Source of the DNA: JBIKWM01 sp044356305
GTDB taxonomy: Bacteria; Bacteroidota; Bacteroidia; UBA10329
NCBI GenBank assembly: GCA_044356305.1
Contig: JBIKWM010000001.1
Coordinates: forward strand, 310,001 to 374,000
Length of the DNA: 64,000 nt
Reading direction: 5' to 3'
Shown: piece by piece, positions 49,182 through 57,389 of the stretch
Numbering within the stretch: position 1 is the first letter of the stretch
How the letters are laid out: every line of letters begins with the position of its first letter
Made by a program: the position numbers and the translations under genes
The notes under the pieces: model-generated
The model's input: the letters and a program-made list of their open reading frames with translations, nothing else
Told to the model about the DNA's origin: nothing
The model's database searches: none

Positions 49182-50486
49182 ATGAATCTATCTCATTTGC
49201 AGCGGCTTATGGTTCGCAATCGCGATGTGATGCAAGACATGCATCTGATGGAGCGTTCCGTGCGATTGCCCACAGACTCGAAACAGGTAGTTACAGTGAC
49301 GGGCGTGCGCAGGTGTGGCAAGACCAGCCTTCTGCGCCACACGGCCAACAACCTGGTGTACAACGGAGTGGACCCGAAAAGTGTGGTCTATCTGAATTTT
49401 GAGGACGAGCGCATAGACCCATCGCTCGATGCTGATACCATAGTCCGGGCACTGCTAGATATGGCGCCTGAGATACCCGTGAGTTCTTACCATCTGTTCC
49501 TTGATGAGGTGCAGGCCTTGCCCAATTGGCAGAGCCTTGTCTACACGTTACACGAGTCGGAACGGGCACACTTATACGTGACAGGATCAAACTCCAACCT
49601 GCTGAGTGTGGAGATAGCCTCGGCCATGCGAGGCCGATCATTGCAGTTCGAACTATACCCGTATTCGTTCAAAGAGTATCTCCGGATATTCGCAAAGGAG
49701 GTGAACATGGTCAGCGAGCCATCGAGGGCCGACACCTACCATAAGTGGATGAATTACGTGTGCCATGGTGGCTTTCCTGATGTTTGCAGCCAGCGCGATT
49801 CCGATTTGCAGACGCGCATGTTACAAGAGTATTTCAACGCAATGTTGCACCGCGACCTGGTTGAACGCTACGGTATATCGCAGCCTGTAACCCTTAAGTA
49901 TTTCTGCAAGCGGTTAATAGAAAGCATAGGGAAGCCCACATCTATTCATAAGCTGTACAATGAGTTGAAATCTCAAGGGCGGCAACTCTCAAAGAATGTC
50001 CTGTACGATTGGGCTGAACACGTTGAGAATGTGTTCATGTTCGTGCGCTGCCCACGCCCTGTGCAATCGCTTAAGAAGCAGAGCACTGGCTACGATAAAT
50101 TCTACGGGATCGATAGCGGTATGGTGGCTGCCCTGAGCTCGAACCTTGGCGATCATATAGGCAAGTTGATCGAGAATGCCGTTTTCATTCATCTGAAAGC
50201 CAAGAACAAGACAGTGACCTGCTATTCAGGCAAGACCGAGTGCGACTTTCTGGTGTTCAACAATGGCAAGGTTGAGGCCGCCATACAGGTGTGCCACATG
50301 ATGAATGAACCGGCCACCAAGGCCCGTGAGGTAGCTGGTCTGCTTGAGGCATGCCACGTGTATGGGCTTAAGAAAGGCTACATAGTCACGAGCAATGATG
50401 ATGATGAATTTGTTCAAGATGGTGTGGAGATACAGGTGGTGCCCGCTTTCGAATTTCTGTTGACCAATCCGTTGGCGAATCAATAA
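49182..50486 (+). CDS. DUF4143-type P-loop ATPase
   Basis: A 434-residue single-gene AAA-type ATPase with C-terminal DUF4143. Walker A is TVTGVRRCGKTSLLRHTANN, Walker B is SYHLFLDEVQALPNWQSL, and the arginine/sensor region includes VTGSNSNLLSVEIASAMRGR. DUF4143 appears from about 210 (YFNAMLHRDLVERYGISQPV) through YGIDSGMVAAL, IENAVFIHLKAK and TECDFLVFNNGKVEAAIQV; the last is a restriction-like E-CDF-x5-KVEAAIQ motif. Such genes are widespread, mobile in distribution and of unknown role. The gene is isolated by hairpins on both sides. Confidence 0.92.
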   Translation: MNLSHLQRLMVRNRDVMQDMHLMERSVRLPTDSKQVVTVTGVRRCGKTSLLRHTANNLVYNGVDPKSVVYLNFEDERIDPSLDADTIVRALLDMAPEIPVSSYHLFLDEVQALPNWQSLVYTLHESERAHLYVTGSNSNLLSVEIASAMRGRSLQFELYPYSFKEYLRIFAKEVNMVSEPSRADTYHKWMNYVCHGGFPDVCSQRDSDLQTRMLQEYFNAMLHRDLVERYGISQPVTLKYFCKRLIESIGKPTSIHKLYNELKSQGRQLSKNVLYDWAEHVENVFMFVRCPRPVQSLKKQSTGYDKFYGIDSGMVAALSSNLGDHIGKLIENAVFIHLKAKNKTVTCYSGKTECDFLVFNNGKVEAAIQVCHMMNEPATKAREVAGLLEACHVYGLKKGYIVTSNDDDEFVQDGVEIQVVPAFEFLLTNPLANQ

Positions 50487-50495
50487 ATCATTCCT

Positions 50496-50516
50496 CATCG
50501 CGGGAATGCCCCGATG
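50496..50516 (+). terminator. Terminator-like hairpin after DUF4143 gene
   Basis: CATCGCGGG-AATG-CCCCGATG (one bulged C) followed by T-rich sequence. Confidence 0.55.
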
Positions 50517-50534
50517 TCTATTGTCCTTTTATTA

Positions 50535-50576
50535 GGGAAACAAAACGTGTTTTATTTCCCATTATGGGGGAAATAA
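50535..50576. repeat. Three-part alternating hairpin GGGAAA/TTTCCC/GGGAAA
   Basis: GGGAAACAAAAC (50535-50546) can pair with GTTTTATTTCCC (50549-50560; 11 of 12 pairs, 2-nt loop), while TTATTTCCC (50552-50560) can instead pair with GGGAAATAA (50568-50576; 9 of 9). The two folds exclude each other, like attenuator arms. It lies between the DUF4143 gene and hutU, about 105 bp before the hutU start, in a 195-bp gap. Confidence 0.65.
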
Positions 50577-50681
50577 TTGTCGGGGATGATGAATGGCCCA
50601 TCAATTCAACGGGAAATGGAAGCGCCCATCATAGCTCACAGAACCGAAATTTGCCCCGTTATTAAAACCTGACTGACCCGA

Positions 50682-52694
50682 ATGACAGAGTTCCAACGAA
50701 GCATTGCGCAAGGGATACCTGCCGAGCTTCCGCCATTGCGGCCCATTGACACAAGTGTGAGCCACGCACCGAAGCGCAAGGACATTCTCTCAGCAACGGA
50801 TAAAGCGCTGGCCATCCGCAATGCTCTGCGCTATTTCGGTCCGGAGCATCATACCACGTTGGCCCCCGAATTTGCCGATGAACTGAAGCGGTACGGACGC
50901 ATCTATATGCACCGCTTCAGGCCAACGTATGCCATGTATGCAAGGCCGATGAGTGAGTATCCGGTCCAATGCCTACAGGCTGCGGCCATCATGCTCATGA
51001 TCCAGAACAACCTCGACCCGGCCGTGGCGCAGCACCCGCACGAGCTGATCACCTATGGGGGCAACGGGGCCGTCTTCCAGAATTGGGGACAGTACCTGCT
51101 TACTATGCAGTATCTGTCTCAGATGACTGTGAATCAGACTTTGGTCATGTATAGCGGCCACCCTTTGGGCCTGTTCCCCTCGCATGCCGATGCGCCACGT
51201 GTTGTAGTGACCAATGGCATGATGATACCGAACTACTCCAGACCTGATGACTGGGAACGGTTCAACGCGCTGGGTGTGTCACAATACGGTCAGATGACGG
51301 CTGGCTCCTATATGTACATCGGGCCTCAAGGCATTGTGCATGGCACAGCTATCACAGTATTGAATGCCTCACGTAGAATACGCAGCAGCACCCCTGCTTC
51401 GGGCAGGGCAGGAGAGGGACTATTGTTCATCACCTCCGGCCTTGGCGGCATGAGCGGTGCGCAGCCCAAAGCAGGCAACATAGCCGGTGTGGTGACCATC
51501 TGTGCCGAGGTGAACCCAACTGCAGCCCACAAGCGCCATGCTCAGGGCTGGGTTGATGAGGTGATCGACCATGTTGACGCTGCCATAGATGCCGCTTTGG
51601 AGTGGAAGGCAAAGGGCCTGCCGCACTCCATCGCCTACCTGGGTAACATCGTTGACCTATGGGAGCGTCTCGCTCAACGGAGCATCTCGGTTGATCTGGG
51701 TAGCGACCAGACCAGTCTGCACAATCCGTGGGCGGGTGGCTACTATCCGGCCGGCCTTTCCTTCGATGAGAGTAACAGGCTCATGGCCACCGATCCCGCA
51801 GCATTCAAACACGCGGTGCAGGAGTCGCTGCGCAGACAGGTAGTGGCCATCAACATCCTTGCTGAAAGGGGTATGTATTTCTTCGATTATGGCAATGCAT
51901 TTTTGTTAGAGGCCGGTCGCGCCAACGCCCCGATAACCAGACCTGATGGGACATTCGTCTATCCCTCGTATGTGCAGGACATCATGGGCCCCATGTGTTT
52001 CGATTACGGTTTCGGACCGTTCCGATGGGTGTGTGCAAGTGGGAACCCTGATGATCTGGCCCTCACCGACACAATTGCAGCGCAAGTGATTGAAGAAATG
52101 CTGCTCGATGCCCCGGCAGAGATTCGTTCGCAGTTGCATGATAACCTGCTTTGGGTGCGCGAGGCGCAGAAGAACAGGCTGGTAGTCGGTTCGCAGGCGC
52201 GCATCCTGTATGCAGATTCAGATGGGAGAATGCGTATAGCGGCTGCATTCAACAGGGCCATACGCTCTGGGCAGATCGGCCCTGTAGTACTGGGCCGCGA
52301 TCACCACGATGTTTCGGGCACTGACTCGCCCTACCGCGAGACCAGCAACATTTACGATGGAAGCGCTTTTACGGCCGATATGGCTGTTCAGAATTTCGTG
52401 GGCGATGCCTTCCGTGGGGCCACATGGGTCAGCCTGCACAATGGAGGGGGCGTGGGCTGGGGCGAGGTAATCAACGGTGGTTTCGGTATGCTGCTCGATG
52501 GGAGCGAGGCGGCCGACCGCAGGCTCCGCTCCATGCTGCACTGGGATGTGAACAACGGCATCGCTCGCAGGGGATGGGCACGCAACAAAGGTGCGATTTC
52601 AGCTATTTCCCGGGCCATGAAAAAGGAGCCGCTGCTCAAGGTCACTTTGCCGTCAATGGTTGACGATGAGGTGATAGCTTCGCTGGCCCTTTGA
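50682..52694 (+). CDS. hutU: Urocanate hydratase (long form)
   Basis: HutU converts urocanate to imidazolone propionate in histidine breakdown, using a covalently held NAD. At 670 residues it is the long form of eukaryotes and some Bacteroidota rather than the 550-residue bacterial form. MYARPMSEYPVQCLQAAAIM, ELITYGGNGAVFQNWGQYLL, TNGMMIPNYS, QYGQMTAGSYMYIGPQGIVH, GRAGEGLLFITSGLGGMSGA, SDQTSLHNPWAGGYYPAG, MCFDYGFGPFRWVCASG and LHNGGGVGWGEVINGGFGM are conserved hallmarks. No hutH, hutI or hutG is in the window. The stop codon overlaps the start of a barrel protein gene. Confidence 0.97.
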   Translation: MTEFQRSIAQGIPAELPPLRPIDTSVSHAPKRKDILSATDKALAIRNALRYFGPEHHTTLAPEFADELKRYGRIYMHRFRPTYAMYARPMSEYPVQCLQAAAIMLMIQNNLDPAVAQHPHELITYGGNGAVFQNWGQYLLTMQYLSQMTVNQTLVMYSGHPLGLFPSHADAPRVVVTNGMMIPNYSRPDDWERFNALGVSQYGQMTAGSYMYIGPQGIVHGTAITVLNASRRIRSSTPASGRAGEGLLFITSGLGGMSGAQPKAGNIAGVVTICAEVNPTAAHKRHAQGWVDEVIDHVDAAIDAALEWKAKGLPHSIAYLGNIVDLWERLAQRSISVDLGSDQTSLHNPWAGGYYPAGLSFDESNRLMATDPAAFKHAVQESLRRQVVAINILAERGMYFFDYGNAFLLEAGRANAPITRPDGTFVYPSYVQDIMGPMCFDYGFGPFRWVCASGNPDDLALTDTIAAQVIEEMLLDAPAEIRSQLHDNLLWVREAQKNRLVVGSQARILYADSDGRMRIAAAFNRAIRSGQIGPVVLGRDHHDVSGTDSPYRETSNIYDGSAFTADMAVQNFVGDAFRGATWVSLHNGGGVGWGEVINGGFGMLLDGSEAADRRLRSMLHWDVNNGIARRGWARNKGAISAISRAMKKEPLLKVTLPSMVDDEVIASLAL

Positions 52695-53278
52695 CCCCTC
52701 TTGCATTGACCCGGATCATCATAGCCATTGTGCTCGCTCTCACCGCCACGGGCGGAGTGCGGGCTCAGGAGGCGTTCAACCGCCACATGGAGGGCCGCGC
52801 TGGTCTGGGTGTGAGCATTACGGGGTTCTCAGCCAATGTCAATTACCTCATCCTCCCCAATTTCGGGCTAAGGATAGGCAGGCACTATGTGGGGTTCGAT
52901 GGATTCTATGGCCGCCTCGATAATCTGCCTGAGCGCGAGGACTGGGGCATGGGCCTGATATACAGGGCATATCCGCTCAAGAACAAAAGCTGGACCCGAC
53001 CATTTGCCGAGACAGGATTCTACTACCATAGCGGCACCGACAGCCGCTACGCCATTGAAGGCCTTCTATGGCGCCTGGGCGGTGGCGTAGAGGCTGCACT
53101 TACCGATGTGATACATGTCGACATCGGTGTCAATTTCGGCCTGACTCATGCCCTTAGCGCAGAATCCTCTGTGCCTAACGACACAATTCCTGTCGCAGCC
53201 CCGGGCACCCAGGTGTTCTTCATGCCTATGATCAGGATCAGCTTCGCGGTAGGAAGCAGGCCCATGAAAAAGAAATAG
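52691..53278 (+). CDS. Outer-membrane-barrel-like protein after hutU
   Basis: A 195-residue exported protein. The TTG start overlaps the hutU stop (TTGA); no ATG is available before the signal peptide (TRIIIAIVLALTATGGVRAQ). The mature part alternates aromatic and polar residues (SANVNYLILPNFGLRIGRHY, MGLIYRAYPLKNKSW, FAETGFYYHSG) as in 8-stranded barrels. I recognise no named family. Coupling to hutU and to the next gene (8 bp later) suggests one operon. Confidence 0.7.
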   Translation: MTPLALTRIIIAIVLALTATGGVRAQEAFNRHMEGRAGLGVSITGFSANVNYLILPNFGLRIGRHYVGFDGFYGRLDNLPEREDWGMGLIYRAYPLKNKSWTRPFAETGFYYHSGTDSRYAIEGLLWRLGGGVEAALTDVIHVDIGVNFGLTHALSAESSVPNDTIPVAAPGTQVFFMPMIRISFAVGSRPMKKK

Positions 53279-53286
53279 GATCTGAC

Positions 53287-54342
53287 ATGGTGGAAGAGAA
53301 CCACATGTCGCGCAAGAAGCCGTATTACCCCATTTCGGCTCTGCTGCGGAGATACCTGCGCAAGATGGGGCGCGAGAAACGCCTCAATCTGCATTATCAG
53401 GATCTGCTGCAGCATGCATTGAGCACTGCCCTGCTCGATAAGACCGGCCGCGATACCCTTTGGGAAACGGTGCACTATCATCCAGAGCGGACCGCTGCGC
53501 TCAATCATTCACTCACCTTCATTTATGTACTGCTTCGCAACGAGGGCGACCTGAGCGCCATGGAGCACCTGAGCGTAGAACGCATCGATTACTGCTCGTT
53601 CGGAAACTCCAACCCGTTCCGTATTCGGATAGTGAACCGCTACAACGACAACTACGACTATTTCTACATAAAAACGGCTGATGCATCGCGCATTTATGGA
53701 CTTGAGATTGAGCACCTTCTTTCTCCCAACCGCATCAGTTATTTTGTGGATGGCGATACTCTGATAGAGGAACACATAGCCGGTATACCTGGCGACCAGT
53801 TCATGGTCTCGTGGCTCGATCAGCGCCAGACCAACCGCGTGCGTCTGGCAAAGGAGTTTGTCAAGTTCAACGAGCGATGTTTCGTCAGGCTTCTGGGCGA
53901 CATGCGCAGCTACAACTATGTGCTCGACATCACCCCCGATTTTGACGATGTGCAGTACCGCATACGCGCCATCGACTTCGATCAACAGAGTTATGAGGGC
54001 CGCACAAGGCTGTACATGCCTCAGTATTTCAAAGAGAACAACCCTTTGGTGAAGCTGTGCATGGAGCTGATAAACGAGCGCACCTTGTTGCAGTACCAGA
54101 GTGAGGAGCGGTCGCTCATAGCCAGGAGGTTGATTGCCTCGCGCTATGAGGTGCTCGACCTGATCAACTGCATGCGGTCTGATCAGATTTCAACACCTGA
54201 GAAGGTCATTCAGCTGCGCGATGAGCTGGCATCGCATCACCAGAACAAGGAGTTTCACAGGTGCACGGGCATGGGCGATGTCCTGAAACTCCATCTCAAG
54301 TGTATGCTACAAGGGCACATCAGGCGGTTAAGGGATTTCTGA
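53287..54342 (+). CDS. Divergent protein-kinase-fold protein
   Basis: A 351-residue soluble protein I do not recognise by name. Kinase-like landmarks occur in the right order: FYIKTADASR (a possible beta-3 Lys129), GLEIEHLL (possible alpha-C Glu at 140 or 142), TLIEEHIAGIPGDQF (hinge-like), LLGDMRSYNYVLD (catalytic loop with Asp205 and Asn210) and IRAIDFDQQ (DFD in place of DFG, 228-234). The N-terminal 100 residues are basic and helical. This matches the protein-kinase-like superfamily that also includes aminoglycoside and choline kinases. It is third in a run hutU, barrel protein, this gene. Its substrate is unknown. ATG at 53305 is an alternative start. Confidence 0.6.
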   Translation: MVEENHMSRKKPYYPISALLRRYLRKMGREKRLNLHYQDLLQHALSTALLDKTGRDTLWETVHYHPERTAALNHSLTFIYVLLRNEGDLSAMEHLSVERIDYCSFGNSNPFRIRIVNRYNDNYDYFYIKTADASRIYGLEIEHLLSPNRISYFVDGDTLIEEHIAGIPGDQFMVSWLDQRQTNRVRLAKEFVKFNERCFVRLLGDMRSYNYVLDITPDFDDVQYRIRAIDFDQQSYEGRTRLYMPQYFKENNPLVKLCMELINERTLLQYQSEERSLIARRLIASRYEVLDLINCMRSDQISTPEKVIQLRDELASHHQNKEFHRCTGMGDVLKLHLKCMLQGHIRRLRDF

Positions 54343-54356
54343 GCCCGAACAGGTCT

Positions 54357-54776
54357 TTATGGCTTATAACCGAATCCTCCGCGGCCGCACCACTCAGGGT
54401 CCAAACGAGACAGAAGTTCGCGCAAGGAGCGGATATCAGCCTCGAACTCTGTCCGGCCCCATCCGGCCAGTTCGCGGCTAACAACGACATAGTGGGGTGG
54501 CAAGGTGGTGGATTCTGTTATGTGGCCTGTTGTTTTTCCCTTCTTGAACTGAAATCCATGACCCTTGGCCCACAGTGCCAGCTGCTCAACCTTTGGCAAA
54601 TCATCAAGAAAATAGAAAGTCTTGAGCGAATCGGTGCGCTCAGGGTCGTCATGCTTGAAATGAGTCTCCCAGAAGTCTGCGATCTTCTCATCCGTATACT
54701 GGTGGCACTCCCTGTTCTGGGCCACAACAATCACCTGGCTGCAAATCAAAGCTAGAAGGGCGAGAGCCTGCTTCAT
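54357..54776 (-). CDS. Exported RraB-like protein (139 aa)
   Basis: Signal peptide MKQALALLALICSQVIVVAQ, then a 115-residue domain: FYFLDDLPKVEQLALWAKGH followed by GFQFKKGKTTGH, PPHYVVVSRELAG and FEADIRSLRELLSRLDPEWC. The order (first strand/helix, long helix, final GW or GFG strand) resembles RraB, a cytoplasmic regulator of RNase E in proteobacteria. Here the domain is exported, which rules out that role; the match is a fold-level inference. A TATTTTTG element lies 17 nt upstream. Confidence 0.55.
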   Translation of the reverse strand: MKQALALLALICSQVIVVAQNRECHQYTDEKIADFWETHFKHDDPERTDSLKTFYFLDDLPKVEQLALWAKGHGFQFKKGKTTGHITESTTLPPHYVVVSRELAGWGRTEFEADIRSLRELLSRLDPEWCGRGGFGYKP

Positions 54777-54793
54777 TCTCTGTTGATATCTGT

Positions 54794-54801
54794 CAAAAAT
54801 A
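54794..54801 (-). promoter_or_regulatory. -7 promoter element TATTTTTG
   Basis: Perfect TAnnTTTG on the minus strand, 17 nt before the RraB-like gene. Confidence 0.5.
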
Positions 54802-54852
54802 TGATGGATTGGTGTTATCCCAATGTTAGCCATGGCCCCCGACCGTGCCCGA

Positions 54853-54860
54853 TATATTTG
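54853..54860 (+). promoter_or_regulatory. -7 promoter element TATATTTG of pgk
   Basis: Perfect TAnnTTTG, ending 5 nt before the ATG; pgk should be transcribed as a leaderless message. Confidence 0.65.
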
Positions 54861-54865
54861 CCCAC

Positions 54866-56056
54866 ATGAAAACCATGACCACAACCGATTTCAAAGGCAA
54901 GAGGGCCCTGATCAGGGTCGATTTCAATGTGCCGCTCAATGCTGAGTTTCAGATAACGGACGATACACGCATACGTGCCGCTCTGCCCACCATCAACGAG
55001 ATTTTGGCCAATGGAGGGTCGGTGATCCTGATGAGCCACCTGGGCCGCCCAAAGGATGGGCCTACAGACAAGTACTCGCTTCGCCATCTGGTTCCGCATC
55101 TGACCTCTCTGCTGGGCCGCGAGGTGCAGTTCGCTCCCGATTGTGTAGGAGATGATGCCCGCGGCTTGGCCGCTGCCCTGCGCCCCGGTCAGGTACTGAT
55201 GCTCGAGAATCTGCGCTTTTACAAAGAGGAGGAGAAAGGCGACCGCGACTTTGCGGGTAAGCTTGCCGCGCTGGGCGATGTGTATGTCAACGATGCGTTC
55301 GGCACAGCCCACCGCGCCCATGCCAGCACCACCATTGTGGCCGATTTCTTCAAAGGCAACAGCCTGTTCGGACACCTGATGGCGGCCGAGGTGGCCAATG
55401 CCGAGCGAGTGCTCCGCAAAGCCGAGAAACCGCTAACCGCCATTTTGGGCGGGGCCAAGGTGAGCGACAAGATTCTGATCATAGACAACCTGCTTAACAT
55501 TGCTGACACGGTGATAGTAGGTGGCGGCATGAGCTACACCTTCTTCCGCGCTCAGGGCCTTCCCATCGGCAAGAGTATCTGTGAGGACGATAAGCTGGAG
55601 GTGGCCCGCGAGGTGATGCGCAAAGCCGCAGAGAAGGGCGTGCGCCTGCTTCTGCCTGTGGACCATGTGGTGGCCGATGCCTTTGCGGCCGATGCTGGTA
55701 CACAGGTGTGCAGTGTAAGCACAACCCCAGATGGATGGATGGGGCTTGATATCGGTCCGGAGACCGAAAAATTGTACCGCGAGGTCATCATGACTTCCAA
55801 GACCCTGCTCTGGAACGGCCCTATGGGTGTGTTTGAGATGGAGAAGTTTCAGAACGGCACTTTGGCTGTGGCCAATGCCGTGGCCGATGCAACGGCCGCG
55901 GGCGCATTCAGTCTGGTGGGCGGAGGCGACTCGGTGGCCGCGGTGAACAAGTTCGACCTTGCCGACAAGGTGAGCTACGTGAGCACCGGAGGCGGAGCCA
56001 TGCTCGAGTTCTTTGAGGGCAAGGAGCTGCCAGGAGTGAAGGCGATAGGGGCTTGA
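54866..56056 (+). CDS. pgk: Phosphoglycerate kinase
   Basis: Pgk transfers phosphate from 1,3-bisphosphoglycerate to ADP in glycolysis. The 396-residue length and motifs are standard: RALIRVDFNVPLN, LMSHLGRPKDGPTDKYSL, LLENLRF-like LMLENLRFYKEEE, YVNDAFGTAHRAHAST, ILGGAKVSDKI, GGGMSYTFF, TLLWNGPMGVFEMEKFQNGT and VGGGDSVAAVNKF. ATG at 54866 is preferred over 54875 because it sits just after a perfect promoter element. The following thioredoxin-like gene is 91 bp away. Confidence 0.98.
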   Translation: MKTMTTTDFKGKRALIRVDFNVPLNAEFQITDDTRIRAALPTINEILANGGSVILMSHLGRPKDGPTDKYSLRHLVPHLTSLLGREVQFAPDCVGDDARGLAAALRPGQVLMLENLRFYKEEEKGDRDFAGKLAALGDVYVNDAFGTAHRAHASTTIVADFFKGNSLFGHLMAAEVANAERVLRKAEKPLTAILGGAKVSDKILIIDNLLNIADTVIVGGGMSYTFFRAQGLPIGKSICEDDKLEVAREVMRKAAEKGVRLLLPVDHVVADAFAADAGTQVCSVSTTPDGWMGLDIGPETEKLYREVIMTSKTLLWNGPMGVFEMEKFQNGTLAVANAVADATAAGAFSLVGGGDSVAAVNKFDLADKVSYVSTGGGAMLEFFEGKELPGVKAIGA

Positions 56057-56147
56057 TATTGTCCATACTCTCTGTCAATGAAGCCTTTGGCAGATGCGTC
56101 AATTCTGGGCCGCGATGCCGGATTTTATCCAATGGAATAATGGTTTG

Positions 56148-57335
56148 ATGAGGATTCTCTGGGCCATTTTGTTTCTGAACCTGACTTTCTGTGCAGGGGC
56201 CAAGGCTCAGAGGCACATAGAGGGCCCGTGGCTGCTCACTTTCCATCTTGGCCCGGCCGATATGCCCGTGCGGCTGCACCTGTACACCGACTCGGCCGTT
56301 GTTATAAATGGCAACGAGCGCATCCGTGCGGCACAGTACAGGTGCCATGCCGACAGCCTTTATATCAGCCTGCCTGTTTTCGATTCCTTTCTCCACATGA
56401 AATGGAGTGACGATGCACTGTCGGGTGAGTTTGTTGACCGGAGCCGTACGGGCCACTACCGCATAGCTGTGAGCGGACAGAGAGAGCTGTCAATTACGCA
56501 GCCGGACAGGAGAGCCCTCAATATCAGCGGCCGTTGGCGCATGACCTTTTCGCCCACCACTCCCGATAGTTCCCTGGGCATCGGCATATTCGTCTCAAAA
56601 GGCGATTCGGTACTCGGCACCATCCTCACTCCTACAGGCGACCACCGATACCTGGCCGGCACCATGCGGGCCGACAGCCTGTTCCTCTCAGCGTTCGATG
56701 GCAGCCATCTGTTCCACTACCGATTCATGATCAAGGGCGACTCGATCCATGGGCGCTTTTACAGCGGGCGCCATTGGCAGGAGATGCTGGTGGGTGTGCG
56801 CGACAGATTTGCCCGGCTCCCTCCGGCCGATTCTGTCACTTTCCTGCGGCCGGGCACACAGTTCGGTTTCAGTTTCCCTGATGTGGATGGGAACATTGTA
56901 AGCCTTACGGATGCGCGGTTCCGTGACAAGGTCGTGGTGGTGCAGATAATGGGCAGCTGGTGCCCTAACTGCATGGACGAAACGGCCATTTTGACGCGCC
57001 TGCACAGACGTTACGGGGCCTCAGGACTCGAGGTCGTTGCCCTGGCTTTCGAAAGGACCGGCACCGATTCAACAGCCTTCCGCTCCATCGGCAAACTGAA
57101 ACAGCGTTTTGATGTCCGTTACCCTATTCTACTGGCCGGGAGCAATTCCAAGACTGATGCCTCGGCCAGACTGCCCATGCTCAACCAGGTGGCGGCATTC
57201 CCCACTACGGTCTTTATTGACAGGAAGGGAATTGTCAGGCGCATCAGCACGGGATTCAACGGGCCTGCGAGCCCCGACCATCAGAGCTCGGTTAACGCCA
57301 TGGAGGGGCTGATAAGAAGGATGTTGGCGGAATAG
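56148..57335 (+). CDS. TlpA-like thioredoxin protein with novel N-terminal domain
   Basis: A 395-residue exported protein from the start chosen for its signal peptide (MRILWAILFLNLTFCAGAKA). The C-terminal 150 residues are an AhpC/TSA-TlpA thioredoxin fold: FSFPDVDGNIVSLTD, VVVQIMGSWCPNCMDE with redox pair CPNC, LEVVALAFERTGTDS and NQVAAFPTTVFIDRKGIVRR. The N-terminal 220 residues hold two similar beta-rich segments (IEGPWLLTFHL and ISGRWRMTFSP) of a type seen in other Bacteroidota TlpA proteins. It probably reduces disulfides in the periplasm. Confidence 0.9.
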   Translation: MRILWAILFLNLTFCAGAKAQRHIEGPWLLTFHLGPADMPVRLHLYTDSAVVINGNERIRAAQYRCHADSLYISLPVFDSFLHMKWSDDALSGEFVDRSRTGHYRIAVSGQRELSITQPDRRALNISGRWRMTFSPTTPDSSLGIGIFVSKGDSVLGTILTPTGDHRYLAGTMRADSLFLSAFDGSHLFHYRFMIKGDSIHGRFYSGRHWQEMLVGVRDRFARLPPADSVTFLRPGTQFGFSFPDVDGNIVSLTDARFRDKVVVVQIMGSWCPNCMDETAILTRLHRRYGASGLEVVALAFERTGTDSTAFRSIGKLKQRFDVRYPILLAGSNSKTDASARLPMLNQVAAFPTTVFIDRKGIVRRISTGFNGPASPDHQSSVNAMEGLIRRMLAE

Positions 57336-57371
57336 CTGATTTTGTCCGTTGACCCGAATACGGCCCGCCCA

Positions 57372-57379
57372 TAGCTTTG
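57372..57379 (+). promoter_or_regulatory. -7 promoter element TAGCTTTG
   Basis: Perfect TAnnTTTG, 10 nt before the histidine kinase start. A TTGACC word about 20 bp upstream of it may be the -33 element. Confidence 0.65.
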
Positions 57380-57389
57380 CCACCGCACC

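Noticed and set aside
49116..50576. Insertion sequence carrying the DUF4143 gene
   Set aside because: The inverted repeats on the two sides are not one matched terminal pair, no transposase is present, and no target-site duplication is visible.
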